Assembly (NCBI GenBank): GCA_007258455.2
Contig: VDFB02193867.1
Coordinates: 524,749,692-524,813,691, forward strand
From: Sequoia sempervirens
Lineage: Eukaryota > Streptophyta > Pinopsida > Cupressales > Cupressaceae
DNA length: 64,000 nt
Reading direction: 5' to 3'
Of the stretch, positions 23,780 to 35,788 are shown piece after piece (within the stretch, counting starts at the first letter, position 1; each line of letters opens with the position of its first letter). The notes under the pieces were generated by a model. The model was given only the letters and a program-made list of their open reading frames with translations. It was not told where the DNA came from and did not search any database. A program made the translations under genes and the position numbers.

Positions 23780-24803
23780 ACACCATCAGTCTCAATAGGA
23801 TGCATCCTTCCTAACAGACCTAATTAACCCCATCCATCATTTCAATCCTATGGAAAAAGACATTTGAAATTGATTGTGATCTTTTGATGCTTTTGGATTT
23901 TTTTTATCATTTGAGCTCCCTATCACACCTCGTCATGGTTTCCTTGATCCATCATATCATGGTGTGCTTTGACTGGTAAACATAGGGGCATATCTTGATC
24001 TTTTGTTTGTTTGTCTTCTTGGTTGTCCCATGTAGTACCCACCAAGATCCTTGTGGTCTTGTGCTCTACTGGGGGATCCTCGTGTGCTTGTGGTTATGCC
24101 AATACCTAGCCTAACCAAAGTTATCACAACTTTGGGGTGTTGGCATAGCCTTCTTGTCTATTGTGTTTGATTTATGCATTAGACACTAATTTTCCTTGGT
24201 TCTTCATACCCTAGCATCTTGTGTCTTATGCTATAGCAAAAATTAGTGCTCCTAAAGATGGAAAATTGCATTAGGATTGCATCTCATCTTCTATTCCATC
24301 CTCTCAAAAATCCCCCCATCCATTCATCCCTCATCAATCTCCCTCATCAACAACACTTTCATCATCATCATCGGGATGTATCCTTCCCTATCCTTTTGTG
24401 TTGGCTTAGGATATATCCTTCCCTCAATGATGTCACTTCATCCATCATCAACCCATTTTGTCTTGTAGCTTGACTAGGGCAACATCACCTTTGTCCTTCA
24501 ATCCATTTGTGCTTCATCCATCTCCTATCGCTTATCATCCTCTCTTATCCATGACTTTGCATCATCTTCCTCATCTACTCTTTCATTGTTTCATCCATTT
24601 CGAGAGCACACCCATGTTCTCTTGAACCCGCATGTCCTCTCGAGGGGGCATCCTCAAACCCTACTCTTCATCTTCACCCCCATCATTTTTCCTTCCTAGT
24701 CACTCCTTTGAGTGACTGGGGCATCTCTTCTGATCTAACCATCTTCTTTTGGGTTCTATGTTTTAATCTTCTTTGCAATGATGCTACTTCATAATACCAT
24801 CTC
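23780..24803 (+). other. 3' untranslated part of the LTR element
   Basis: Pyrimidine-rich sequence with short frames only (24246-24473 and a shadow). It links the nested TIR element to the purine tract before the 3' LTR. Nothing recognisable in it. Confidence 0.5.
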
Positions 24804-24817
24804 AAAGAGGGGAAAAA
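24804..24817 (+). other. Polypurine tract
   Basis: AAAGAGGGGAAAAA lies immediately upstream of the 3' LTR, exactly where plus-strand DNA synthesis of an LTR retrotransposon is primed. This sets the orientation of the element. Confidence 0.85.
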
Positions 24818-26174
24818 TGTAGACACCTAAATTTGGACACTTATATTTGTCCAAATTTTCCCTCTTCATCTAAATACCTTCTCATTAGCATTAATTAAGT
24901 AATATTGTTATTATTTAATTATTACCCTTAAATCATCTAAACCCCTAAGGTATTCAGTTAATAATTAAATACCTTACCCCTTTCATCAAATGAATTAAAT
25001 AAATATGAAATTTATTTAATTTATCACATCTCACATCCCTTCCTTAATCTTAATCAACCTACTAACTCCATTATTAGGAATGTGCACATGCCTAATCCTT
25101 GATTAGGATGTACATCACATCCTCCAACTTTTGCAAGTTGGCTCCTAATCTCTCTTAGCCACCTAACCCTCCTCTAATCCTTCATTAACTAGCCTAATCA
25201 ACCTTGCAAGGAATTTTTAATTCCTTTTATCCTTCCAAGGAATAAATTAAATTCATTTTTTGTTTTCCCCATGTGATCTTTGACTTGCCATATCAAGTCA
25301 CATGTGGACTCTTCCCCATGTGATCTTTGACTTTTCACATCAAGTCACATGTTGACTCTTCCCTTTTTCCCATGCATCTTCTAGAATCTTTGAATTGTCA
25401 CATCAAGTCACATGTGGACAAATGCTTCCTTTTTTGGAAACTCTCTCTTATCCACTAGATTCTCCCAAGCATGTGAATTTTTAATTCGCATTTATTTCTC
25501 CAACTACTTTCCCTTTTCCCATGGATATTTTTGAGGAATTCTAAAATTCCTCAAAAGTCACTTTCATTCCCACTTGGAGACAAGTTCATTTTTGAGTAAA
25601 TCTTCTCATCCCTCAAGGTACTTGCAAAGTACTTGTCCTTCTTCCACATCATGTACCCTCCTTCCACCTCATTTACACATCACCATTTCTAAGCCACTTC
25701 ACATTCCACATATCAAGATGTGAGGGCTTGTGAGTTCTCAACTCACCATATCCCTTCATCTTGGCCTTGTTGGTTTAATCTCAACCATTGAATTCTCTAG
25801 AGAATTCAACTTCCTCTATAAATACCCCTTCTTTTCTCTCATTTAGTAATTTTTGCATGCCATAGCCAAACTCTTGTAATTTTATCATTTGAAGCCCAAT
25901 TTAGCTAGTTTTTACACTTTACATTCATCATAACATTCTCATCCACTTCCCATCCATCTTGCATCACATTTGTGCATCTTTTTCTATCAAGAGGAGCATA
26001 CACAACTTCAAAAATCAAGGGACAACCAAGGAGCAACTTAGCAAGGTATAATATTTCCATCTAGTTTGTTAGGTTCAACATTTTTTCCCAATCTTGAGGT
26101 GTTAGGTGTTAGTTCGTTTCTTCCATGTTTAGTGTTGTTGCTCATTTCTAGGACCATATTTTCACTTGATCACA
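24818..26174 (+). repeat. 3' LTR of the 14.3-kb element
   Basis: Starts TGTAGACACC and ends GATCACA. It is collinear with 11895-13254, including the triplicated repeat (about 25266-25425) and the TATA-like box (25816-25824). Substitutions are scattered at a few per hundred bases by eye, so the insertion is old but not ancient. Confidence 0.9.
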
Positions 26175-26700
26175 ACAACAATGAGGAATGATCTCCATTT
26201 TTATTGAATCTTTGAAAGAATGCACTCCCTAGCTCATCTCATGTAGATATAGAATTGAATTGAAGAGATTGATACTAATCAAGTGTTTTTCCTTGAAAGG
26301 AATATGCAATTGATCTTAGGGAAACATTTTGCTCTATGACATGGTGGAGTATGCATTTATTGTAACATCTTGAAGGTACTCAGCGAGACCCTTTTTTTGT
26401 GTCTTCTTTGGTGTAATTTGAAAGTGACTGTACTCTTCTTTTGTGGACCACTACCAATAGGGGAACCGAAATATTTGTGTCAGATGTTGAAACTAATATG
26501 GAAACTAGTCTCTCACACATGCAACCAAAATTTGACTTCTAATCATGCAATTATGGGATCTAATCTCAAGTCTCACCAAGTTTACCAAAAACTATTAATA
26601 TTTTTATTTATATCTAATATTTGCGCCTATATTCATACCAACAATGGAAAGTCCTACTGTAAGTGTGAGACTTGTCTTGTAGAATAACCTCTAGGGTTTT
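26175..26700 (-). mobile_element. Ty3/gypsy gag remnant, 5' half
   Basis: Minus-strand translation of 26400-26180 reads as a gag core: INAYSTM, then SIAYSF-like and FQRFNKNGDHSSLL-like pieces in adjacent frames, matching the W/Y..L, sW..L and F..Fn steps of retrotransposon gag. At the junction the reading continues without loss into 11894 and leftwards (HSSLL|QYLITIK) once the inserted LTR element and one copy of its target duplication are removed. A 105-codon plus-strand frame at 26370-26687 is antisense to this and not considered a gene. Confidence 0.6.
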
Positions 26701-28010
26701 AGATGATGGCTCTTCTAATAATTTTTAAATAATTATTCAAACTTGTGAGGAAAAATGAGAGAATAAAATTAAGAAATCAATCTATCCTAAGTCAATGTTT
26801 GAGATGATAAAACTTAAATTTAATTTGTATAATTTATTTACTGCTCATATTTGGATAATTTATTATGGTAGCAAAATAGCATAGAATGCATGACTCAAAA
26901 CCTTAATAAATATCATTTGTGATAAGAAAATATAGGTGAAGAAAGAAACTCATAAAAATAGATATTTGACACAAAATTCCAATTTCTCTTCATTATTGTA
27001 TCCAAACAAGTTATTAAAAAATGCATATTTCTCAAATATTCAAATTAATTATGATAATGTTCATAAATGCATCTCTCTATTAAACTAAAAAATCTTTATT
27101 TAGTTTTTAAACACAAAAAATAACTTTTCCAAGAAATGAACTATATATAAACCTTCAATATATAATTTTCTTATATTTAAACAAACAAAAAAAACTTTTC
27201 CAAAGAAATGAACTATTTTCTTTTATTATTATTACATAGAAATAATTATATAAATTAAAAATAATTTAATCCTTCATAAAAAAAAAATATTTTATTTGTA
27301 AAGGAAATATATTTTATGCATCATAGTCATCATAAATCAAAAAAATCTTATTTGTAAAAGCAAAATAGAATTTCATAGGAATTCAAAAACACAAGAATTG
27401 AAAATAAATTATCATTGGAAAAAGAAGAGAAAAATTAGATATATAAGCAAATGAAAAGTACATATCATTGAAAATACATGCTCAACAATAAAACACAAAT
27501 GTTGTATCTTGAAAAAAATTAAAAGCTTGCCAATCATAGTAAAACACAAATGTTGTATCTTGCAAAAAATGAAAATTCTTGTTATGTTGCATAAATTAGG
27601 AAATTTCTATCCAACCCCATGAATGCACCTTTGACCATATTTATAAATTAATTAAAAATTAAAAATCCATTATATTATAATTTTCAATTAATTAATAAAT
27701 ACGATCAAATATATATTCTCAAAATTGAATAGACAATAGTTATAAATTATGCCATTCACTTGACCATGTAATGTGAAAAATGCACTATAGGATCAATAGT
27801 GCTTGGGTACAAAGTTTAAGTGAAGCGTTAATTTACCATGTTTTCTTTAAAAAATAGTTTATTGGCTTATTTAAATCGAAGGCATTCCTTATGTGAGGTC
27901 CTCAAGCTAAACTTGGCAATCAATGGTCAGTGTACTTTGCATACAATGCAAGATGATTGAGTGTATTTGTGATGTTCATTTTTGTTGGTGTGGATTGGAA
28001 GACATGCTAT
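26700..28010. other. AT-rich region with hAT-related fragments
   Basis: No gene. About 27100-27250 resembles 31880-31960 of the hAT element, and 27480-27590 carries two copies of the AAATGTTGTATCTTGAAAAAA-like unit found in that element's internal array at 32535-32905. It is probably a decayed relative of the hAT element; ends were not located. Confidence 0.45.
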
Positions 28011-28261
28011 TGACAGAATGCTCCACCACCCGCATTCTAGTAAAGAGTTAAAAAAATTGAGTACAATCCCCAAATCAAATCCAAAAATCCATCCTTTATT
28101 TTAAGTAATCAAAATAACAGGTTCAAATGCTCAGCTCCAAAACCCTTCTCCATCGAATGTCACCCTCTGCATATGGCGATGCAACCTCTTAGAATTTTCT
28201 AGTACTTAATGAACAAAATTGTATGGGAGAAATTCTCATGAGATTATTATAATATAGATGG

Positions 28262-28828
28262 CTTTGTAAATGTGGATCTCGCACATACGTGGTCTGAAAT
28301 GTTTGCCTCGAACCAGTCTGTCACTTTTGAAGACATTCAGAGAATACGAAAACCTCAAATCTTCATAATCATGGACATAGTTGAAGATGATTTAGACTTT
28401 GATTGGAAGGAAAAATGCAATTGGAGCCTTTTCACAGTACAATGGGTTGAATATGTGAAACTTCTTTTAAGCATGCCACCTATTTGGATGTCATGCATGA
28501 TGTTTGGTGTTGTCTTTGCACAGTCTTCAACATTTTTCACAAAACAAGGTAGCACAATGGATGGAAAATTGGGCCAACATTTTTAGATCCCTCCTACAAA
28601 TTTGCAATGTTTTATTGACATAACTATTATTTTTTGGTCCTTATCTATGACCACTTATTTGTTCCCATTGCCAAAAGATTGAGAGGGAAGGAGAGAGGAA
28701 TACCATTGCTCCAAATGATAGGAATTGACATGTTTGTTTCTGCAATTTCAATGATTCTCACTGCAGTGATAGAAATTAAAAGAGTTATGGTAGTGAAACA
28801 TAGTAAAAGTGATGAACCCAAAATATGA
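28262..28828 (+). pseudogene. NPF (NRT1/PTR) transporter pseudogene fragment
   Basis: Translation gives CNWSLFTVQWVEYVKLLLSM, PPIWMSCMMFGVVFAQSSTF and FTKQGSTMD, then, in a shifted frame, YDHLFVPIAKRLRGKERGI, PLLQMIGIDMF and EIKR. This is the order of the central cytoplasmic segment and following membrane helices of NPF proton-coupled nitrate/peptide transporters (VEEVK, P.W, FxxQ.sTF..KQ.stMD, YD...VP.A). An in-frame stop follows GQHF at about 28584, and a frameshift in the T-rich run near 28630 joins the second part. N-terminal helices and the C-terminal third are absent. It is a one-piece fragment, so either a single broken exon or a retrocopy piece. Not functional. Confidence 0.85.
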
Positions 28829-30556
28829 TTAAAAAAATGGGTACACCTAATTTTGCTTGGATGTTTCACTCAATTATGAGAGGTAAAATGCATAAATAAA
28901 AATCAGAAATCAATCCTAACTGTTATAACAATAATAAGGAAGGTTTAAAGAGGCTAAAACAATGTGTACCTTGTTGAAAAAGTGTTGTTTCAGGGGTCAC
29001 TGAGGACTCATCCGCCCAGTGGTGAATGGGTCCTTGCTAGGGTTCTGGAAACGTGATTTTTGGGTTCTATTCTTCAATGTTTGCACTCCCAGATCCTAGG
29101 TGATCAGCTCCTAAAAATAAAAAATAAATTTCATAGCTTCATTTTTGTAATCTTGCAAGATAGATGACAACTTTTACAACTTTTCAATGTTGACAACTTT
29201 GCAACTTTTGTTCTCCGCTTGATCTTCAACCTAAAACTTGTAATCACACCTTAAAGGAGAAGAAAAATTGTTGATTGTCAGGGGATAGGGGTTTTCCTTG
29301 GTCAAATCTCGTTTAGGTAATTAAAACTTGTAATGAAATAATGCATAAAAGGAAAGATGAATGAACAACTATGTGTAACAACTCACCAATCCTCAATTGT
29401 ACCTTGGATTGCAAATCTAAAACTTAGCATGAATTGTCCTCAATGAGTGTATATCTTGATCATGAACTTGACCTAAGGTAATGGATTTGGACACTTGAAC
29501 TTGATCACCAATGCTACAACATCACATTAGCTCAACAATATGCAATACTTTGACATGATGAAAAAGATTTTTGTTTGTTGCAATAAAACTTCAATAATCT
29601 TCCCTTGAATTCCATCTTGAATGCTCTTGAATGATTTATAATGCTCTTGTGAATGTACTCTTGATTGCTTATAACCTTGCTAGGATGTCTTAGATGAAAC
29701 TATGTGAATTAACCTTATATTTATATACTTATCTTAAGATTTAATCTGGAAATTCAAGTAACACAACCTGACATCAGATCTACGATTCAAAATCATTAAA
29801 ATTCAGCCAAGAATAAGTTCAAAAAGGGGTACATCCTAAGTTAAGGAGGACCCATTCGCTAGGTGTTGAATGGGTCCGAGGTCACTAGCCTAGGATTCAA
29901 ACCTTAACAAATTAAGTTTTGTTAAACATTATTAATGAGTGTCGATATTTATCCTTCGAAAAATATAATAAATAAGGCTTGGATTTGAATTAAAGGGGGC
30001 AATTAATCAATCTCTAATTAACCTCAATTAATTAATAAATCTCTAGATTAATGTGAAAGTGTAAGAAAAAGCTATACAACACCCTAAGTAAGTCACAATT
30101 AAGTCCACTTTATCATTAATTACTCATTCCCAAACTAAGTGTGAAAAGGGTTACTTTTTTCGATGTTATAAGTAGCAAAGGAAAATGGATTAGTAGACAA
30201 ACATGTCCCATGCAACAATCCCAATGAGTTTTTTTGGCTACATTCACAATATTTTTTTTTTTTTTGGCTACAGTCACAATATTTATTCTTTGGCATAAGA
30301 AATAAATTAAGTTCTAGAGGAAATAAATTAACCAAACTAAAGTTCTACAAGAAATAAATTAACAAATGAGGCAATCAATATTATTAAAAAAATAGGAAAT
30401 TATTGTCTTCTAATTTACATTATTTAATAATGTTATCTCTTACTAATGTTTCAATCAAAGTGTGGTAGATTTTACAAGGTAGGTGAAAGAAGAAAGAATT
30501 GTGAAGTGAAACAGATATTATTGGAACTAGTGAAATATTTTAATATATTAAGTGTA
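28829..30556. other. Non-coding AT-rich region with two dyad motifs
   Basis: No coding signal. It contains two related inverted-repeat motifs at 29004-29033 and 29848-29877 (listed as a finding) and runs of short A/T tracts. A T-rich run with a local near-duplicate of TTTTTTGGCTACA(T/G)TCACAAT lies at about 30228-30285. Confidence 0.5.
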
Positions 30557-30830
30557 TGTTAATTAGTTGTTCTCCTCACCGATTACCTCAACCGTTGCTT
30601 TTATAACAGTTATTACTTTTGAAAAAAACTATATAATACATATCCTGCATAAAAGAGGAGGGGGAGATTGTATTCTTATTTTGGATTATCAATAAAATGA
30701 AGCACCGGATCTTTCTCGGGTGGTTTTTTCCCAGTTGGGGTTTTCCACGTAAATTTGTGTTGCTCCCTTTTTATTTCTATTCTATTTTTCTTACTGTATA
30801 ATTTGTTTTATGGACAGTCTTATTTAATGG
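30557..30830 (+). mobile_element. Probable solo LTR of a Ty1/copia element
   Basis: Starts TGTTAATTAG, followed by a TATA-like CTATATAATACATATCC region (about 30630), then GATTGTATTCTTA, an AATAAAATGAAG polyadenylation-like signal and GGGTTTTCCACGTAAA, the typical U5 run of plant copia LTRs. No internal domains flank it. The 3' end is uncertain. Confidence 0.5.
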
Positions 30831-31361
30831 TTGTTAAATTCTTGCCTCATATAATTGAATTTGCAAATTTCCATGATATTCATTTGATACTTAGCCTTTT
30901 ATTGGGCTCACATAGTAACCAAACATATGTAATTACTTTTGTTAAAACCGTCCAAGATATTTATATGCATATGGGTTTATTTTATTGCTTAAATTCCACA
31001 TAGAAAAGAGGGTAAATTTGCCTGTAAAATTAAACAAAAGTTTCTTAAGGTTGAAATTTGGTTACCTTACATATTTTTCTTTGATGGAGCATGAGCCAAA
31101 ATAGAGGGTTGAATTTCCTGTTGAAAGCAAAATATTTCCTCTAGGGCTTGAATTTTGAATTTTATATATTTTTCTTTTCTGTTGAATTGGAAGCCAATAA
31201 AAAAATAAAATAAAATAGTCAGTAATTAGGGTTTGTATTATTTTATTATTTTCTATTGAATTGAAGGTCAAAATAAAAGGTAAAAATTTAAAATTTACAC
31301 AGAAGAAAAAAAAACATAATGTTAGTGTTGTTAAACAAATTGCTATGAATAGTTATCTTGT

Positions 31362-31363
<2 letters not shown>

Positions 31364-31402
<39 letters not shown>
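31364..31402. repeat. (TA)n microsatellite
   Basis: About 19 TA units just outside the left end of the hAT element. Confidence 0.9.
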
Positions 31403-31409
<7 letters not shown>

Positions 31410-32023
31410 CCCTTATAAATAATGCATGACTTTAATATTTAGTAGCTTATTGGTTTATAAGAATAATTGCAAATAGTCTTACATACATTTATATATGTAT
31501 TAAATTTATAAATATGTATATATTGTAGTGCGCACACAGCCTGGAATTTGACGGCCACCCCTGCCTGTCATATGAAAAATTTGTGACGGTTTGTTTATTT
31601 AAATGCCTTAACTTTACGTTTTATAAAAAAAATTAACTGTCAAAAAATATTTAATTTATATGTATTTTTTATATAAAATCTTTTATATTAAAATATTATT
31701 GATTTTATTAATCATACATATTAAATATAATTTTATTTTTATAAATTTCTATTTTTAATAACACAAGTAATTTAATTTTTTAAAATATTATGTATCATAT
31801 AAATTAATTAAGTATTTTTTATAGGAATCATACTTCTTAAAAATACCAAATAAATAATAAAAAATATGATAATTTGATACAAACCTTCATTATATAATTT
31901 GCATATATTTAAACACAAAAAAAAACTTTTGGAAAGAAAGGAACTATTTTCTTTTATTATTTTTAAATTGAGATGCAAAAATTAATGATGCATTACATAG
32001 AAAATAAACAAAAAAAAATGTTA

Positions 32024-32218
32024 TCAAAGGTCAAGAACTCTTCTTGACTTTGTATTCTTCCATATTTGATATACTTTATTCCAATCTACATCATTTTCTT
32101 GAGGTCCATTTAAAGACACTCTCATTAATGCATCCAATGTATCCAAACCCAACTTTGACTTTCTAACATCTTTGATGATGTTTTGTTTTGAAAATCCTCT
32201 TTCACAATCAACACTACT
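32024..32218 (-). pseudogene. hAT transposase C-terminal dimerisation domain, remnant
   Basis: A 64-codon frame with no start codon reads SSVDCERGFSKQNIIKDVRK, then L..L..LMRVSLNGP, then W.KVYQIWKNTKSRR and a stop. This is the hAT-family C-terminal (dimerisation) domain: C/S.ER.FS..n.IK..R..L....L..L, D....i..W....R. Only this exon-sized end remains; the catalytic RNase H-like core is missing. A TAA directly precedes it. It is the coding proof that the surrounding element is hAT. Confidence 0.85.
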
Positions 32219-32534
32219 TTAATTTTTTTTGTTGATTGATTCCTAAAATTGTAAAATTGCAATGAACATTTTAATTTAATATTTAACTAGAATAAGTTGA
32301 CTATAAATTAATTTATTGATTTCATATGTGGAAATATCATAAAACACATTTAAATAGCAATTTCAAATCTATCAAAAAATAATTATATAAAATTAAAAAT
32401 AGTTCAATCCCAAATTGTTCTATCTAAAATCATATTTAAATATCAATTTCAAACCTATCCAAAATAATTATATAAAATTAAAAATAGTTTAATCCTTATT
32501 CAACTCATTATCTAAAATTTCAACATGCTCACCA

Positions 32535-32905
32535 ATAAAACACACTATTGTATTATCTTGAAAAATATCAAAGCTGATGAATCACCTGTAAAAAATAATT
32601 CTTTAAGGAAGCTATTGTATTATCTTGAAAAAAATCAAGGCCGGTGAATCGCTTGTAAAAAAAATCTTTAAGGAATCTGCGTATTATCCTGAAAAAAATC
32701 AAAGCTGGTGAATCACGTGTAAGAAAAATTATTTAAGGAATCAAATCCTGTGAATCACTTGTAAAAAAAATGCTTAATCCTTAAATGTTGTATTATGTTG
32801 AAAAAAATCAAAGCTGAGAATAATTATTTGTAAAAGGAAAATAAAATTTCAACATGCTCATTGCTCACCAATAAGTTTGATGCTATATTATCTTGAAAAA
32901 ATTCA
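32535..32905. repeat. Degenerate tandem array inside the hAT element
   Basis: Five to six units of about 55-65 bp share TGTATTATCTTGAAAAAA, TCAAAGCTG(G/A)TGAATCAC and TTGTAAAAAAAAT pieces. Units vary in length through deletions. Related single units occur near 27480-27590. Confidence 0.75.
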
Positions 32906-33583
32906 AAGTTGGGAATCACTGCAAACAAAATGCTATTACAGTGAAAATTTGTGTTATGTGATTATTCATAAGGATATCCTATATATATTAAAAAAAATGT
33001 AAAATTAGAAAATATTGATAATTAGAAATAAATCTAAAAATCTAAAATTTAATGTTAAAGTTTCTAAATTATATAGAAAATAAATCTTATTAAAATATTC
33101 AAAAAGTTAAAAATCAATTATATTCTATTATGAAAAGATTTTGAATGAATATAATTTTTATAATAAATATTATAAATCATATATATTAATAAAAAGCAAT
33201 GATAACTATTAGTAAAAATGTCAAAATCTTTAAAAAATTAGAAAAAACTATATTTAATCTTGAAAATATTCTATTTTCAACAGATTTTGAATTAATAAAT
33301 ATATTTATAAAAAATTATATATATGAATATAAAGTGAAATTAGAAATAATTATTCCAAATCTAAACTAATTTATATTTTAATTATAAAAATTATTTTATT
33401 ATTATAATATATATATATACAATAATTTTTTACGGTTTAATAATAATTTTAAGTGTCAATTTTACGGTTATATAAAAATATAGCAAGTCAAATGATACAG
33501 TCTAATAAATTTTTAGGTTGTAATATACGGTCCAAAATGCAAAAAACGGTCAAATAGACCATCAAATTCCAGGCCTGCGCACA

Positions 33584-35160
33584 TTTTAATATTGCTTTGT
33601 CCAGCATATCATCACTTTGGTGGAGTCATATCATACAATAAACCTTCAATAGCATAGTAAATATTAATTCCTATTATCCGCCATGAGTTGCATGTAGATT
33701 TTGAAATTGGTCTCCAAGACTATGGAAGATTTCCCCTTAGGTGGAATGGACAGTGGTTGCGAAATAAACGAAATTCTGCTGAAAGATTTTGTCTCAATTT
33801 AATTTTGTGATTCTTTCCTTCAACACAATTAACCTTTTTACAGCCTTTAGTCTGTCTAAAGTAGTTGTTGCAGCTTGCAATTCCCAGAGTTTATTCAATA
33901 TCCTTTCGCCCTATACATAATTTTGTTTTATCATTTCACTGTCCAACTGTATTATGATGTCCTATTACTTTTGAATGATGGTTCAAAATTCACAGGACAC
34001 ACAATTACTTGTGAGCAAGAGCTACGAAGTTTCTATGAATATATCTATTTTTGTTTCTATGAGGTGTTGGTCACATGGTTTTATCATTCTATATAGGAAA
34101 ATATGTGCTGATTGATTCGCTTCTAATTTTTATCTTGCTAAGTAAGAAGTTTGTTCCATTTGAAAGACTTAATGTTTGGCAAACCGAATTTATAAGTGGG
34201 GAAATAAATTATATTAAGTATAGTGGAAAAGTAGTTAAAAGATTGATCTCTTGATTTGATTTTTACAGAACGAGAATCTTTTAAATTTCTGCAATAAAGC
34301 ATTCATGGACAAGAGTTAAAATAGCAAGTAAATCTTAAATCAAATTTTAGTCTAGAGTAGAAATGGTAAATTTTATTTAGTTAAAGATTTATATGGAAAA
34401 TTTAGAGGAAAATTATGATTAATTGACATATATATATGGTAACTATATGCATTATCTAAAATAGAATGCATGGTAATTAAAATTTAATAAGAGCTTGTTT
34501 ACATTTTCTTTATGGAAATTTAATGATTAATTAATATGTAAGAATTATCTTAGAGTTTAATTGCAATAAGAAGAAAATACATCTAAAATCTTTATATCTT
34601 TATTGTAAGATCAATTATTAAAATTGCTTTAAAGAAGTATCCAATCTATGTATCCATTATTCTTAATTGAATTGTAGCATTTAGTAACATCATCATTTTA
34701 TTATTTCCATTCATGTCACTTAAGAGTTTCATTAATTAAGAATAAGAAGAGATTCTATAATTATGTGATTCTCTTAAAATTGGTTGTGTGGTTGTGTTTA
34801 AATAGTCCAATCATGGAAGGGAAAGACTTCATTGAACTCTTTTCATCAAACAATTATTAAAATAAGTGTAAGATGTTACATCTCTATCTACCTAGCTTTA
34901 GTAATTACTATCAAATTTAGTTGTTTTGTTATGTAGTTTAAGGTGGGGCATTACATGGTAGGAATGCAAGAGTAATTTTATGATCATATGCTAGACACAA
35001 TGAAAAGCTTGGGGATTTCTATCTATTTGAGTGTTTTAGGAGTTGGTAATTTCTTAAGTAGTATCCTAATTTCGGTCATTGAAAAGGTTACTTGGAGAAA
35101 GGAGGACCAATGCTGGTTTGCAGATAATGTGAACAAATCTCATTTAGATTACTTTTATTA
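33584..35160. other. No gene seen
   Basis: AT-rich, with only short frames (33875-34096 plus is the longest at 73 codons, no recognisable motif). I see no repeat structure or transposon end in it. Confidence 0.5.
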
Positions 35161-35788
35161 ACATGTAGCTTCTTTGGGTGTACCCAACCTAGGCATGTTC
35201 ATCACCTTAGCCAGCTGCTACAAGAGTAAAAGCAAGAAGTTGGGTCCACGAAGAGGGGAAGTTTTGGCCAAAACAAAAAAAATCACAAGAAACACGTACG
35301 CATTATGGATTGGGTACCCGAGCCTAAATTTGAACATGTATGTATTTAGATTCGGGTATGCAACCTAAAATGCGTATGCGTTTTGCAAAGCTATTTAATT
35401 TTTTAAATTAATGACTGTGTGATTCATTTTCATAGTTTGTTTTACCAGCATGCCTGAGGGAGAGCAAAGATCATGTACGCATTTTGAAGGGCTAAACTTA
35501 ACCAATTTTTCACTTCCACCTCCTCCCGTCGACACAACCGACCTTAGCAACCTCCAGATTGGTTGAATTCTGCTTTTTTTTGCTTTATATCTTGCATTAT
35601 GTTTTGTAATTTTTATTTAGTTTTTTTTTGTTTTATGTTCAATATTTTATAGTTTTTAAATTGCATTTAAAAAACCAAAAACATCAGCAAAACAAAAAAT
35701 GTTAAATTGTAAATTTAAAATTATAAAAACTAAACCTAAATTAACTAGAATTTAACCTAAATTGGACACATTTAACTTAGAAATCAAA

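Larger units (their letters stand above)
11895..26174 (+). mobile_element. 14.3-kb LTR retrotransposon derivative without visible pol
   Basis: Two similar LTRs (11895-13254 and 24818-26174) bracket an 11.5-kb interior. A purine tract (24804-24817) sits directly before the 3' LTR, fixing plus-strand orientation. Flanks GCAAC and ACAAC look like a 5-bp target duplication with one change. The interior has minisatellites, a Pro/Ser-rich reading frame, a G-patch-like motif, later degenerate C-rich sequence and two nested inverted-repeat elements, but no RT, RNase H or integrase motif that I can find. Size and content fit a large retrotransposon derivative mobilised by an autonomous Ty3/gypsy (perhaps Tat-lineage) partner; lineage is inference. 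It sits inside another gypsy gag. Confidence 0.85.
31529..33583 (-). mobile_element. hAT transposon remnant with 8-bp target duplication
   Basis: The exact 8-mer TGCGCACA occurs at 31529-31536 and 33576-33583. Between them, the ends are inverted repeats: CAGCCTGGAATTTGACGG at the left and the reverse complement GGCCTGGAATTTGATGG at the right. An 8-bp duplication with CAG-type ends is the hallmark of hAT elements, and a hAT transposase C-terminal remnant lies inside on the minus strand. The rest of the about 2.0-kb interior is AT-rich and rearranged, with a tandem array. It is a deletion derivative, not autonomous. Confidence 0.9.
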
